Origin: Streptomyces caelestis
Lineage (GTDB): Bacteria; Actinomycetota; Actinomycetes; Streptomycetales; Streptomycetaceae
Assembly: GCF_001279005.1 (NCBI RefSeq)
Contig: NZ_LGCN01000245.1
Span: 1 to 28,517, forward strand
DNA: 28,517 nt
Direction of reading: 5' to 3'
In this document: positions 28,375 through 28,517 of the stretch, piece by piece
Layout: the number at the start of each line of letters is the position of its first letter
How positions within the stretch are numbered: position 1 is the first letter of the stretch
Notes under the pieces: generated by a model
Databases searched by the model: none
Told to the model about the DNA's origin: nothing
Seen by the model: only the letters and a program-made list of their open reading frames with translations
Position numbers and translations under genes: made by a program

Positions 28375-28517
28375 GCAGCCCTCTGGATACCGGTCCGGCA
28401 GTCGCGGCAGCTGGTCTCGGAGTCGGGTGAACGGAAGGCCCGGTCGCAGCCGTCGCAGTTCCGCAGGGGGTGCCGTACGGGCGGCGGCGGGGCGGGGGCG
28501 GGCGTGCGGAACGGGGG
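28371..28517 (-). CDS. C-terminal end of a zinc-ribbon-like protein (partial)
   Basis: The last 48 residues of a minus-strand gene that begins outside the window. A Pro-rich stretch (PPFRTPAPAPPPPVRHP) leads to LRNCDGCDRAFRSPDSE and TSCRDCRTGIQRAA then TAG. The two CxxC pairs (CDGC, CRDC) would bind zinc. The stop codon shares the CTAG sequence with the end of the IS481 relic. The full protein cannot be identified from this end; a Streptomyces protein of unknown function is most likely. Confidence 0.7.
   Translation of the reverse strand, partial: PPFRTPAPAPPPPVRHPLRNCDGCDRAFRSPDSETSCRDCRTGIQRAA

Overview
The window is high-GC actinobacterial DNA, almost certainly from a Streptomyces chromosome. 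Third codon positions are strongly G/C. GTG starts and GTGA stop/start overlaps are common. Mycothiol (mshB) and meso-DAP (dapC, dapE) genes are present, and small intergenic elements typical of Streptomyces recur.

Bases 1-18350 hold a conserved core block. It reads, in order: an HtrA-type protease (only its N-terminal segment, broken by an in-frame TAA), a zinc anti-sigma factor, a SigE-like ECF sigma factor, an O-methyltransferase, DUF3117, an enoyl-CoA hydratase/isomerase, tag, a DivIVA-like protein, a FolP2-type DHPS homologue, a LOG-family protein, dapE, a secreted lysozyme-fold protein, a small secreted protein, dapC, ferredoxin, a GNAT protein, a SirB1-like protein, a large peptidoglycan-binding membrane protein, a DUF6113-like protein and mshB. 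From memory, much of this matches the gene order around M. tuberculosis Rv1170-Rv1223. Functions centre on envelope stress (sigma / anti-sigma / HtrA), lysine/DAP synthesis and thiol redox balance. Several strong hairpin terminators separate convergent genes.

Bases 18360-19740 hold a TetR regulator and a SnoaL/NTF2-like protein, with two related promoters and a perfect 34-bp palindrome.

Bases 19800-25220 hold an accessory cluster. An HD-domain protein is followed by a leftward pair (XRE-type regulator with a C-terminal sensor-like domain, then a NUDIX hydrolase). Divergent from that pair is a rightward operon: HAD phosphatase, radical SAM enzyme, dTMP-kinase-like P-loop kinase, methyltransferase and CYTH (class IV cyclase-like) protein. 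Nearly every product should handle phosphorylated or nucleotide-like substrates. The regulator and the kinase carry the only two TTA codons I found inside genes in the window, which suggests bldA control. This is the best candidate for an undescribed system.

Bases 25240-28517 are a mobile or decayed zone: a HEPN RNase-like protein, a 5'-truncated Uma2 nuclease, a Cmx/CmrA-type chloramphenicol exporter with a leader peptide and two leader hairpins, an internally deleted IS481 transposase, and the C-terminal end of a zinc-ribbon protein cut by the window edge.
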